Below, piece after piece: positions 9,410 to 18,262 of a stretch of DNA of 64,000 nt. The notes beneath the pieces were generated by a model that saw only the letters and a list, made by a program, of their open reading frames with translations, was not told where the DNA came from and searched no databases. The number at the start of each line of letters is the position of its first letter. Within the stretch, counting starts at the first letter, position 1. The DNA is from an uncultured Fibrobacterota bacterium (GTDB taxonomy: Bacteria; Fibrobacterota; Fibrobacteria; Fibrobacterales; Fibrobacteraceae): assembly GCA_903876665.1 (NCBI GenBank), contig CAIRAY010000043.1, positions 1 through 64,000 on the forward strand. Reading direction: 5' to 3'. The translations under genes were made by a program, and so were the position numbers.

Positions 9410-12400
9410 TTATTTTCCTAATTTGGCAACAAAGCCGGAGCTATTGACTCGTCCGAGCAGATCCCAAACCTTGATGGCGTTGGATTTCTGGCCTTCTGGG
9501 ACTTTTGTTACCTGCCTAGGGGATACCGCCTTGGCCAGAGTGGTCACATAGGTTAGCTTCCAGCACTGGCTCTGCCCATTCACCCAGTCCCATTGTTGGA
9601 TGTTGCCCCCATCGGAAGTGGAGAATGCGCCGACCTCAAGAACCTTGTTGCTGAGTTTGCTCGTGATTTTGAAGGTGCCATTGGTCAACTTTTCAATCTT
9701 CCAGAGCTGGTTGTCTGCGCCGGTTTTACTCCATTGGTGTACATTGGCGCCATTTATGGTGGAGTATCCCGAGACATCCATGACCTTATCGGTGTAAATA
9801 TTCCTGATAAAATAATAGCCATTGCCTGCGGGCTCCAATTTCCATTGCTGGCTGGGCCGGTTCAGGAGGCTCCACTGATGGATGTTGGCTCCGTTCGTGG
9901 TGAATTCATTCTCAACAGAAGCCGCCTTGCTGCTCAGAATGTTTGTCAAATAGTAGACTCCGTTATCGATAAAACCTGTTGTTGATGGAGGGGGGATAAG
10001 GGTGAGCGTCCAGCGCTGATTGGTTCCCGTATTGGACTCCCATTGGAGGATGTTGGATGTGCCTACTTCCAGGTTCACCATTTTTCCGCTAAACTTGTTC
10101 ATGATTTTGTACGAGCCATCGCTTTGTTTGATGAACATCCACAGCTGGTTTGCGTTTCCGAGGTAGCTCCATTGGTGAATGTTTGCGCCATTGGCAGAGG
10201 AAAATTCCGAGACATCAAGGGCCTTGCCACTATGGAGGGCGATGATCTTGTAATAACCACCGGCGACGGGTTCGATTTTCCATTGCTGGGAGTTTGCGCT
10301 GTTCCATGTGCCCGCCTGGACATTTCCGCCGTCCAAAGTCGAGGCCAGAGCGACTTCCATTACTTTGCCATTAGCCAGCGTGGTGAGTTTGTATGTGCCT
10401 GCCGCAATTACGGATGCCGTGGGTGCTGTTATCGTGGTGGCAAAGCTGCTGAATTTCATTTCTTCCAAAGTCAGCATGCTGGGGTGGTTCAAGAAGGCGT
10501 CTCCATTGAGATTGCCAACCTCGTGCCACTCCGATACAAGGGCTCCATTGGTGCCACAATACATGGAGTTTTGAACATATTCATTTTTTCGGAGACCCCA
10601 CCAGGAATCCCAGGTTTGGATGAACATGACATTGGGGTTATTGGCCTTGATGCTGTTGATGGATAGCTTCCAGTCTCCGGGAGGCTCGCGCCAGGCTCCA
10701 CATACGCTTCCGCTTCGCACGCCTGCTTCCGAAAGGCCGATCAGCTTTCCGGTGGTTACGGACCAGTCATAGAGATCGAATTTGCCCTGATGGTAGCTCT
10801 GCTCATACCAGGTCGGAGCGATCATGTCCACGTAGTCATTGCCTGGGTACCAGTTATTGGCGGAAAAATATTGCCACACGCCGGGAGATGTTTCCATGGG
10901 GCGATTGGATTCCATGGGAGCCCACACCCAGATAATATTGTCAAGTCCTTGGGCATCAAACATGGTTTTCATTTGAATCCACATGTTCTTGAAGCTGACC
11001 TTCTCCTTTTCAAATTCACTATTAGTGAAATCACCATACCAATTGTGACTGCCGTTCATTTCCACATAGGGGCGGAACATGAACACGACTCCGGCGGCCT
11101 TCAGTTTCTTGAACCCGTCAATGAGTCCCTGCCAGCGCTTGCGTTCCGCGGTAGCCTTCCATTGCACCTTTTCCGGGGAGGTGGTATCAACCTGCCAAAC
11201 TTTCCAGGATGCGTCATGTCCACAAAAAGAGGTGGGGTGAATCAAGGTTAAGCCACCTTTGTTCCACTGGTCTACAACGCCTTTTACATCGGCATCGCTA
11301 AAAATGAACTGGCCATCGGTGCCGCAGCCCATGCCACGTCCCCAGCTTCCTGCTTCTTTGCCATACTGCGTAAGAACTTTGGCGCGGTCCGTATAGGTCT
11401 CATCAAAAATCCCAGAAATGATTTGGCCATTATTCTTAACGGAGTTCATCCAGCCCATGACTTGGCTTTTGGTCACAGTGGAGGATACGGTCGATGGAGG
11501 GGTGATGGCTGTGGGTGGGACCACAGGAGGTGCAGCCTGGTATTCAAATGCTCCAAGGTCGAACGCGCTCCCAGAGGGGCGTGGCTTGCCATCAAAATCA
11601 AAGGCCGGCGCAAAAAGTGACGATCCCTTGTTTGCCGCTGGGGATGTGGAGGGGATGTGAAAGTCGAAGGCAGAGGCATTGATAAATTGTGGATCTGCAC
11701 TGACCACATTGATGCCCGCATTGGGGTTGACTTTGGCTTCGCCCCAAACCAGGTTGTTTTCGATCACAAGACCCGCGCCGCTTTGGCTGACTGCAATTTG
11801 AGCGTCCACATTGTTTGCGACTAGGTTGTTGCGGACCACGACGCGTATTGCTTCTTTGTTGGCAACCAGAATACCGCTTCCCCACCAGGTCTTGCCATTG
11901 CCTACGACCGTGTTGTTGATGAGGGTGATATCTTCCATGTAGTGAGAATATCCGCTCACAAAGTCGCTGACCATCATGCCGGGACCCTGGGTATTGGCGT
12001 AGACGAGGTTGTTGTGCAGCGTGATGCGCTTGGCGGTGCCTCCCCATTCACAGGAGACGACCATTCCCGTGCCGTTGTGATGGACTCGGTTGGCATAGAC
12101 CTGGATATCCTGCGCGGTCTTGTCCCAGGAGTCCACATAGATGCCCATTTTGGCGTTGCGGACCTCGTTGTGGTGCACCGTGCCATTGCGAACGGCGCCT
12201 TTGGTGTCAATTCCTTCGGCGTAGGTCCCGTCCACTAAATTGTACGCAACCTCGAAGCCATCTACGTCAGAGAGAGTCAAGGCCTCGTTGACATAGATTC
12301 CGCTGGGGGAAGAGTTGTTGGCTTTTTCGATGGTGCTGCGGGTAACCTTGATGTCGCTGATAGGGGCTCCCGCGCCCATCATGCTGATTCCTGAAAAGTA

Positions 12401-12844
12401 TGTGTTGTATGTGCTACAGCTATCAATGACCAGGTGGCTACTGCCAAAGCCCTGGATACCGGCCCAGGAGGAATTGATCACCCGGAGGCCTTGAATTTTG
12501 ATGTATTGCTGGGCCTGGATAAAGACCATGCCGACCAGGTCGGTTGACCAGTTTCCTGTGGGTCTTGCCACTCCAAGGCCATCAATGACAGGCTTCTCCC
12601 CTGGCGATGACTTGAAGACGATCGGGCTTGCTTGCGTGCCACTTTTCCAGATGGCCAGCGGCTCTTTGTAGGTGCCACCATGGATTTGCACCGTGTCTCC
12701 TGCAACGGCGGTCGCGCCCGCCTTGGTGAGGGTCCAGGGCTGGGTGACTGTTCCTGGATTGTTTGCGTTGCCTGTGGGTGAGGCGTGGAAGGTTCGGGCG
12801 GAGAGCGCCAAGGCGCTTGCGAGAATGATCGGGAGTATCTTCAT
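9410..12844 (-). CDS. Multidomain enzyme: beta-helix, GH26 mannanase-like, two ricin-type lectin domains
   Basis: This 1144-residue secreted protein has a signal peptide (1-17), a parallel beta-helix at about 20-430, a proline/threonine linker, and a GH26 domain at about 455-790. GH26 catalytic residues are acid/base Glu595 in FRPYVEMNGSHNW and nucleophile Glu706 in IGLSEAGV; their spacing of 111 is normal for GH26. Two ricin B-type beta-trefoil domains with QxW motifs (ANQLW, SQQWKIEP, DNQLWKIE) cover about 805-1100. It ends soon after a WDLLGR motif. GH26 enzymes mostly hydrolyse beta-1,4-mannan; the ricin domains should bind sugars. Joining a complete beta-helix to GH26 is unusual. An inverted repeat in the leader overlaps the ribosome-binding site. 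Confidence 0.9.
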   Translation of the reverse strand: MKILPIILASALALSARTFHASPTGNANNPGTVTQPWTLTKAGATAVAGDTVQIHGGTYKEPLAIWKSGTQASPIVFKSSPGEKPVIDGLGVARPTGNWSTDLVGMVFIQAQQYIKIQGLRVINSSWAGIQGFGSSHLVIDSCSTYNTYFSGISMMGAGAPISDIKVTRSTIEKANNSSPSGIYVNEALTLSDVDGFEVAYNLVDGTYAEGIDTKGAVRNGTVHHNEVRNAKMGIYVDSWDKTAQDIQVYANRVHHNGTGMVVSCEWGGTAKRITLHNNLVYANTQGPGMMVSDFVSGYSHYMEDITLINNTVVGNGKTWWGSGILVANKEAIRVVVRNNLVANNVDAQIAVSQSGAGLVIENNLVWGEAKVNPNAGINVVSADPQFINASAFDFHIPSTSPAANKGSSLFAPAFDFDGKPRPSGSAFDLGAFEYQAAPPVVPPTAITPPSTVSSTVTKSQVMGWMNSVKNNGQIISGIFDETYTDRAKVLTQYGKEAGSWGRGMGCGTDGQFIFSDADVKGVVDQWNKGGLTLIHPTSFCGHDASWKVWQVDTTSPEKVQWKATAERKRWQGLIDGFKKLKAAGVVFMFRPYVEMNGSHNWYGDFTNSEFEKEKVSFKNMWIQMKTMFDAQGLDNIIWVWAPMESNRPMETSPGVWQYFSANNWYPGNDYVDMIAPTWYEQSYHQGKFDLYDWSVTTGKLIGLSEAGVRSGSVCGAWREPPGDWKLSINSIKANNPNVMFIQTWDSWWGLRKNEYVQNSMYCGTNGALVSEWHEVGNLNGDAFLNHPSMLTLEEMKFSSFATTITAPTASVIAAGTYKLTTLANGKVMEVALASTLDGGNVQAGTWNSANSQQWKIEPVAGGYYKIIALHSGKALDVSEFSSANGANIHQWSYLGNANQLWMFIKQSDGSYKIMNKFSGKMVNLEVGTSNILQWESNTGTNQRWTLTLIPPPSTTGFIDNGVYYLTNILSSKAASVENEFTTNGANIHQWSLLNRPSQQWKLEPAGNGYYFIRNIYTDKVMDVSGYSTINGANVHQWSKTGADNQLWKIEKLTNGTFKITSKLSNKVLEVGAFSTSDGGNIQQWDWVNGQSQCWKLTYVTTLAKAVSPRQVTKVPEGQKSNAIKVWDLLGRVNSSGFVAKLGK

Positions 12845-12851
12845 GGTGTCT

Positions 12852-12904
12852 CACTTCCGGGAATAGGGTGGGGCTTCAATAGCTTGAAACTATTTCCGGA
12901 AGTG
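12852..12904 (-). promoter_or_regulatory. Leader inverted repeat covering the ribosome-binding site of the GH26 fusion gene
   Basis: CACTTCCGGAAATAG (minus strand, 12904-12890) pairs with CTATTCCCGGAAGTG (12866-12852), 14 of 15 positions, across a 23-nt loop. The second arm contains GGAAG, about 9 nt before ATG 12844. Folding in the mRNA would hide the ribosome-binding site. At DNA level each arm is itself a TTCCGGAA-like palindrome, so an operator pair is the alternative. Confidence 0.45.
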
Positions 12905-13033
12905 CCCAGGAGGATATCCAAACTCAATGGGCACGGTAAACACGAAACATGAAATACGATCTAAAATAGGGTAAAAATAGCTGATATCTAAGCCAAAACT
13001 CATGAATATGGGTAAACAAAAGATTGCGAAAAG

Positions 13034-13075
13034 AAATCCAATACTGGGTATGGGAAAATACCCGGTATTGGATTT
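13034..13075 (-). terminator. Intrinsic terminator of the PL8 operon
   Basis: An 18-bp stem (AAATCCAATACTGGGTAT with its complement, one G-U pair) and a GGGAAA loop lie 9 nt after the stop at 13085. On the minus strand it is followed by TCTTTTC. The GH26 fusion gene downstream therefore probably has its own promoter. Confidence 0.75.
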
Positions 13076-13084
13076 TGGCCAGGA

Positions 13085-15658
13085 CTAAAGCTTGGAAAAA
13101 ACAGTTTTACCGATGGTTATGGTTCCATTGCGGATTTCCAGCATATAGTTTCCCACACCTAGTTGGTGAACATCCTTGATCCATACCCGGTTCGCACCGG
13201 GGAAAATATTCTGGTCATCCCATCGGCGCACAATTTGGCCCCTGGCGTCCATCACCTGAAACTGGAGAATCCGAGGCCGCGTGGACTGCACCCAGTTGAA
13301 GTAAACATCGCCTTGCTGATAAATCGGGTTCGGGGTAACGCGTACATTGGAGACTGGGCCCGAAACAGAAGAGCTAGATAGGGGAATGAGGCTGGATGAA
13401 GACGATGGCGCCTTGGCGCTGGACGACGCCATGGAGCTCAGTGCCCTGGATGACGAAGACGATGGCGCGGTGGATGATGATGATAATTTGATTACGATTG
13501 CATACAAGTTCTTCATTGTTTTTCCAATGTCATTCCCGGTAGGCATCGTCACAATGATTTTGGTTCCTGTAGCCAAAGCTGTGGCACCAGGTCCTGTGTA
13601 AGCTCGATTGACATTCACGGTAATGGTATTGCCTGCCAAGTAGAGCGGATCAGCAACAGAAATGACGAGCCCAGAAGTTGCGTTTTCAATCAGGACGATT
13701 GCAGGCTTGTCTGTTGAAACTACGAGCCCGCCCGCAAGAGTCACGGAGGATGCCTTGTAAAATACGATCCCGTGCTTTCCTAGGGCCGTGTTGCTTACGG
13801 ATTGTGCCAGCGTGTCGTTGCGGTTGACCAGGAACCCATGGCTTGTGGAAAGTGTTGTCATTTGAGCAGGACTCTGGTTCGGGACAACGATGTACTGATA
13901 GGTGCTGTTGTTGGGCGTTTTGCCGTGATCCAGCCAAAGACTGAACACATCATAGGCTTTTGGCGTAGCATCTCCCGTACCAATTCGCGACCAGGAGCCG
14001 GTTTGTTGCTTCTGCTGCACAGTTACTGTGCCTCCGCCTGGAAAGATGTAGCCGACCCCATCATGCTGGGCCCATTTTAGATTGGTATAGGTCATGCCTG
14101 CGACGGTTTGTGCAACGGAACTCCCATTATTTACCGTCACTATCCCATTCAGGTAGGATTGATTGACCGAGGTGACCACGCTATTTGTTTTTGTGGCAGT
14201 AATGCCCGCGCCCATGCAGAACATGGCATCTCCCATGAAAAAGTAGGATTTGTAGGTCTTGATGGATTGGTAGGCTCCATGGAAGCTCAGGACGCCCGCA
14301 TTGCCTGAGCTGACGCCACCGCCGAAATCATTCAACCCCAAAAAGGTTGCAGGGCTTTCATAGGTAACGCCCATCTCCGTGGTGGTTCCTGGGATGCGGC
14401 TAAAATCCCATACTGGATAAATGTTGTTGTATTCGCCTCCGCGGGTGTTGATGTTGGTGGAGCCCAAAGGAAGATTGTAGCCGGTAATGTTTTCTTCGTT
14501 CATATTTTCGGTCCCGATTGTCCTTTTGCTGATTACCTTTGCGGATAGGTAATACGTAGGGCCACGCTGGGCCATAAAATCAGTTTTCCAAAAGTGGCGA
14601 TTCCCGGAATAGGCAAAGGCCCCGCCATTTCGATGGGCCTTGAATGCCAAGTACTGCGTAGCCCTGCTGGGATCAAGCGTGGCCATTTTGTCCAGAATCC
14701 AGGTACCCATGGCTCCGGTGCTATTGTTGCGCGAAATGTTGCGACCCACGCTGCCGAAATCCATGTTGTTTTTGTAGGTCAACCATTGATGCCCTTGAAG
14801 CACTAAATCGGCAAAGCGCTGCACTCCGGCCACGGTCCAGGCCGGCCTAAAGGTGGTCCCGTTGGAAAGCTCAATATGATTCACAATGTCCCCGATAAAC
14901 CAGAGACCATATCCACCGGAATATAGCTGGGACCCATGCTGATGAAATGCGTAATCGCGTTTGATTCCTTCACCCGTTCCTTCCATGAGATTCAACGTCG
15001 TATTCATCCAGGTAAATGCGGTGTTGATCGTGGCGAACTGGTCTTCTACGCAACCTTTGATAATGCTGTTGTGCGCAACCCAAATTAAATTCTCTCCTTT
15101 ATCCTCAAATTGCATGGATTTTCCATCGGCAGATTTTTGCGTCAAGCCATCTTTCATTTGCACCGAATACTTGAGTAGCTCGGTTTTGGTGATTTGCCCT
15201 TTGAGGAGGAGCAAAGAGGAAATGTACGATTCTGGGTAGGCGATATAGGTGGCATACCAATCGTGATTCCAATTGAAGAATTCATCATGAGGCCGGCCTA
15301 AATTGTTGTTCAGGGCTAAGCGAATTTTTGCGAGCAAGGCGGTGCTCCTGTAGAGGCTCGCATCACCGGTCTTCACGTACGCCAGGGCCATGGACCGGGT
15401 GCGCTCCAAGTGATTTATGGGAGAGTAGGACTGGGGAACGGTGTTGGTGACAAGGTAATTGATGTCGGGCCAGGTTCCATCGGACTTGAGGGTGGCCACC
15501 CAACTTTTTACCTTGCTTGCGTCGTAAGTCCTGCTGAGTTCGGTTTTGAGAAGTCGTTTATAGACGGTATCGACATCTGCCTGTTGCGCCACCACGGGCA
15601 AAGCGAACAATACGAGGCCGATGCCCAGAACCTTTTTGATCCAGGTGAATGCATTCAT
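13085..15658 (-). CDS. Secreted PL8-family-like polysaccharide lyase with FlgD-like C-terminal domain
   Basis: This protein of about 857 residues has a signal peptide (1-24) and an alpha-helical toroid followed by beta domains, as in family PL8 (chondroitin AC, hyaluronate and xanthan lyases). Candidate catalytic residues are Asn197 (WVAHN), His241 and Tyr250 in FHQHGSQLYSGGYG, the same His-to-Tyr spacing of nine as in chondroitinase AC, plus an Arg in GRNISR and Glu in NMNEENITGY. A poly-Ser linker leads to a C-terminal beta-sandwich (RILQFQVMDARGQIVRRW to the end) of the type IX sorting kind. ATG 15658 follows GGAGA with good spacing; the frame extends upstream but would overlap the previous gene. 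It lies 13 nt after the stop of a second PL8-like gene. The substrate is unknown. Confidence 0.86.
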   Translation of the reverse strand: MNAFTWIKKVLGIGLVLFALPVVAQQADVDTVYKRLLKTELSRTYDASKVKSWVATLKSDGTWPDINYLVTNTVPQSYSPINHLERTRSMALAYVKTGDASLYRSTALLAKIRLALNNNLGRPHDEFFNWNHDWYATYIAYPESYISSLLLLKGQITKTELLKYSVQMKDGLTQKSADGKSMQFEDKGENLIWVAHNSIIKGCVEDQFATINTAFTWMNTTLNLMEGTGEGIKRDYAFHQHGSQLYSGGYGLWFIGDIVNHIELSNGTTFRPAWTVAGVQRFADLVLQGHQWLTYKNNMDFGSVGRNISRNNSTGAMGTWILDKMATLDPSRATQYLAFKAHRNGGAFAYSGNRHFWKTDFMAQRGPTYYLSAKVISKRTIGTENMNEENITGYNLPLGSTNINTRGGEYNNIYPVWDFSRIPGTTTEMGVTYESPATFLGLNDFGGGVSSGNAGVLSFHGAYQSIKTYKSYFFMGDAMFCMGAGITATKTNSVVTSVNQSYLNGIVTVNNGSSVAQTVAGMTYTNLKWAQHDGVGYIFPGGGTVTVQQKQQTGSWSRIGTGDATPKAYDVFSLWLDHGKTPNNSTYQYIVVPNQSPAQMTTLSTSHGFLVNRNDTLAQSVSNTALGKHGIVFYKASSVTLAGGLVVSTDKPAIVLIENATSGLVISVADPLYLAGNTITVNVNRAYTGPGATALATGTKIIVTMPTGNDIGKTMKNLYAIVIKLSSSSTAPSSSSSRALSSMASSSAKAPSSSSSLIPLSSSSVSGPVSNVRVTPNPIYQQGDVYFNWVQSTRPRILQFQVMDARGQIVRRWDDQNIFPGANRVWIKDVHQLGVGNYMLEIRNGTITIGKTVFSKL

Positions 15659-15671
15659 TGTTGTCTCCGGT

Positions 15672-18119
15672 TTATTTGATTTGGTTTCGCCCCAATAGAT
15701 CCCAAAGCCTAGCGTCATTCCCGGGGCGGAAAGAGCTCGATAAACTATTCGCTCGAATCGTTTTTGTGGGAGGCTGGATTTCTGATTTTGCCAGGACTCC
15801 GCTGACAGTAGATCCAGACATGTTTCCTGTGGGCAAAGCGAATGTTTTCGAATTGGTCCCAATTCTTATGGTCAGGTTTCCGTTGGTATTCAAAGGGTCC
15901 CCCGCAAAAATCTGCCAGTCGTATACTCCTTCCTGGAGGGCAATGACGCAAGGCCGATTCACCACAATTTTCGTGGTTCCCAGGATGATGGAGTCCGCCC
16001 GATGGAAGACGATGCCGGTCCACTTTTCGGAACCTACATGGAGTGCCTGCACATAGTTCGTGTTTGCCAATACCGTCCAGGGTCGGTTTTTGGAGAAACT
16101 GTCAAGGGTTGTCGTGTTTACGCCCAATACCACGGCCCATTCAAAATTCAAGTGGGCATTTGTTTTCCCGTGATTCGTGTAGGTACTGAATACTTGCCGC
16201 TTGGTGCTGACGTCGCTTCCGCGTTGGATGCTAAGGTCTTCAACGACGCCTGTGTCCGTTTTGGGCAGGAGGTATCCTACGCTGTCGTGCCAGGCCCAGG
16301 TAATCCCGGTCTTGCGAATGGATGTTCCTTTGGTTAGCTTTTGGATCTTGCCGTCTGAATACCAAGTGTCTCCTTCGGACCTGCGTTGATCCAGCGAGGT
16401 TCGGGTTGTGGCGGTGCGGCCTGATGCATCAAATTCAGCTCCCAAGTGTACCACAGCCTTTTCTAAGAAAAATACAGCCTTGCTTCCCTTCACCGAGATG
16501 CGGGAGCGCTTGCCACTGGTAGGAATTCCTTGTTGGTAATCCACAAGGACCGTGTCGGATTGTTGATAACCGAAAACACCTTTGGAGCCCGCTTCGACAC
16601 CTCCCGCAAAGTCGGTATTCCCAAAGACCATGCGTGTGTATTCCTTGGATGTGGCGTTGTAATTCCATGTTGATTTCAGTGTAAGGGAATCCACTTGCAT
16701 TGTGGTAATACCAGGGCAACGGGAGTAATCGAAAACAGGCCAAATCGATGAATCGGCTGTGGATGATTTGTAGCGATATTCTGTTGCGTCACGATAAATA
16801 AAGCTCGTTCCCAAGGGGAAAAAGACATGGTACCTGGGCATCGTTGTAGCTGTCCCAAAGGTCTCTGTGCCTGCTGTGCGCCGGGAGACTGCCCGAAAGC
16901 TCACCATGTGACGTGGAAAGTGCTTGGTCATGTAGTCAGCGGTGTGGTACATGCGAACGGACTTTTGTGGAAACGGATAATCCGCCTTGCCCTGGTTCCA
17001 ATTCAGGACCCCTTGAATCTCCGGTTCGCGATGTCCGCCACCAACAAAGTCGTTGGGTTGCCATTGGGTTGAATTCCAGGGACTGGGGGTAACCATGTAA
17101 TCTTTGCCTGCGGTCTGAATGTCGTAATGCACTTGAGCCGTTGGCACCATGCCATCTAAAATCACATTTACCAGCAAGGAGTCCAGGCTGTGCGGGCTTT
17201 GCCAGCGCGTGATTCCAGTGACCCACTTGCGGAATTCAAGGGCGTCAGCCATGAATTCATAGGCACCGCCATTGTAGGGAATAAAATGGGAGGCATTGAG
17301 TCCGTCCGCAGTAAAGCCTTCGATAGGGTTTCGGCTGTGCCAGCGGTATCCGGTCAGAAACCACAGGTTGGTAAACAGGGTGTCCAGCCGATGGATTCGG
17401 TCTACAGAGTCGCTCTGCGCCAATGCCAGGGAGACAAGTCCTCGAGTTGTCCAGTATTGATTCCCTTCGGTCATTAGTGTGTTTGCACGCGGGTCCAGTG
17501 CTGTGGGGTCGTGCAGGGGCCAAATGCGCTGCTGACCTTGGGTAACGCGCTTGGTCCATCGTTCGATCACCGCTTGCGGAAACGCTACCCTGTCGTTTCG
17601 GGCATAGAGCGCAATTTCTCCAATTTGGGGGTTCTCAAGCAAGTCGGCAAAGGGGTGCCAAAAATCGTTCTTATGAAATTCACGCGGAGGAGTTTTACTT
17701 TTTAAATAGGCCTCCATTGCTGTGCTACAAGCCTTGGCAAAAATGCGGTTTCCAACCATGGATGTTCCGGTTTGACGCCATGCCTTGAACATGTCCCGGG
17801 TGCGTAATAGATGAACGGCCCAGTCGTTGGTGCCTAGCACGGAGTCATTGGCCGGGTAAACTAGTTTGTGTGCATTGGTGAGGTCCCAGCGCCCACTGAC
17901 CAGGTTCAGGGATCCTTGGTACAGGATTGCGCTGTCTGCTAATTTTTTGATGTCTGCGGTTTTGGTTGCTTCCAATAAATAGCTGTTGCGCCACCTGACC
18001 TCAAGAGAGTCCGCATCGGTCATGAGCGATGGGGCCGTCCAGGCAAGCGAGGCAAGGAGTAGGAATGCGCTGATCCATTTTTGAGGGAATGATGTATTAA
18101 ATATGGAAACACGTCTCAT
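15672..18119 (-). CDS. Second PL8-family-like polysaccharide lyase, ending in DLLGR
   Basis: This 815-residue protein has a signal peptide (to about residue 29) and is related to its downstream neighbour. His278 and Tyr287 in SHFIPYNGGAY keep the His-to-Tyr spacing of nine, Asn220 (TEGNQYW) fits the Asn position, and SRRTAGTE matches SKRTIGTE of the neighbour. The beta domains follow (IWPVFDYSRCPGITT parallels IYPVWDFSRIPGTTT). Unlike the neighbour it lacks a Ser-rich linker and sorting domain and ends WDLLGRNQIK. It is first gene of a two-gene operon that stops at the hairpin at 13034. Its promoter carries a TTCC-N9-GGAA palindrome and appears leaderless. Catalysis by beta-elimination is expected from the family; the substrate (uronic-acid-containing polymer) is inference. 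Confidence 0.84.
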   Translation of the reverse strand: MRRVSIFNTSFPQKWISAFLLLASLAWTAPSLMTDADSLEVRWRNSYLLEATKTADIKKLADSAILYQGSLNLVSGRWDLTNAHKLVYPANDSVLGTNDWAVHLLRTRDMFKAWRQTGTSMVGNRIFAKACSTAMEAYLKSKTPPREFHKNDFWHPFADLLENPQIGEIALYARNDRVAFPQAVIERWTKRVTQGQQRIWPLHDPTALDPRANTLMTEGNQYWTTRGLVSLALAQSDSVDRIHRLDTLFTNLWFLTGYRWHSRNPIEGFTADGLNASHFIPYNGGAYEFMADALEFRKWVTGITRWQSPHSLDSLLVNVILDGMVPTAQVHYDIQTAGKDYMVTPSPWNSTQWQPNDFVGGGHREPEIQGVLNWNQGKADYPFPQKSVRMYHTADYMTKHFPRHMVSFRAVSRRTAGTETFGTATTMPRYHVFFPLGTSFIYRDATEYRYKSSTADSSIWPVFDYSRCPGITTMQVDSLTLKSTWNYNATSKEYTRMVFGNTDFAGGVEAGSKGVFGYQQSDTVLVDYQQGIPTSGKRSRISVKGSKAVFFLEKAVVHLGAEFDASGRTATTRTSLDQRRSEGDTWYSDGKIQKLTKGTSIRKTGITWAWHDSVGYLLPKTDTGVVEDLSIQRGSDVSTKRQVFSTYTNHGKTNAHLNFEWAVVLGVNTTTLDSFSKNRPWTVLANTNYVQALHVGSEKWTGIVFHRADSIILGTTKIVVNRPCVIALQEGVYDWQIFAGDPLNTNGNLTIRIGTNSKTFALPTGNMSGSTVSGVLAKSEIQPPTKTIRANSLSSSFRPGNDARLWDLLGRNQIK

Positions 18120-18126
18120 GTTTATA

Positions 18127-18186
18127 AAGCTATATCAAAACGATAGAAAGTCAACAAAATAAATTGTAATTCCATAAAAAATGGAA
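18127..18186 (-). promoter_or_regulatory. Palindrome and leaderless promoter of the PL8 operon
   Basis: The palindrome TTCC-N9-GGAA (18170-18186) is followed on the minus strand after 15 nt by TTGACT (18149-18154), a 16-nt spacer and TAGCTT (18127-18132). ATG 18119 comes 7 nt later. The arrangement matches the promoter of the gene at 24622 nearly base for base in spacing. Confidence 0.58.
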
Positions 18187-18262
18187 ACAACTGGAGTCGT
18201 CAAAGCGCAATAGGCCAAAATGGGCGAATAAAGCCAGTGCCTAGATAAGAAAGCGCCAAATT

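Noticed and set aside
15659-15862. N-terminal extension of the first PL8-like protein
   Set aside because: It would overlap the preceding PL8-like gene by nearly 200 bp and has no signal peptide; ATG 15658 has a ribosome-binding site and signal peptide.
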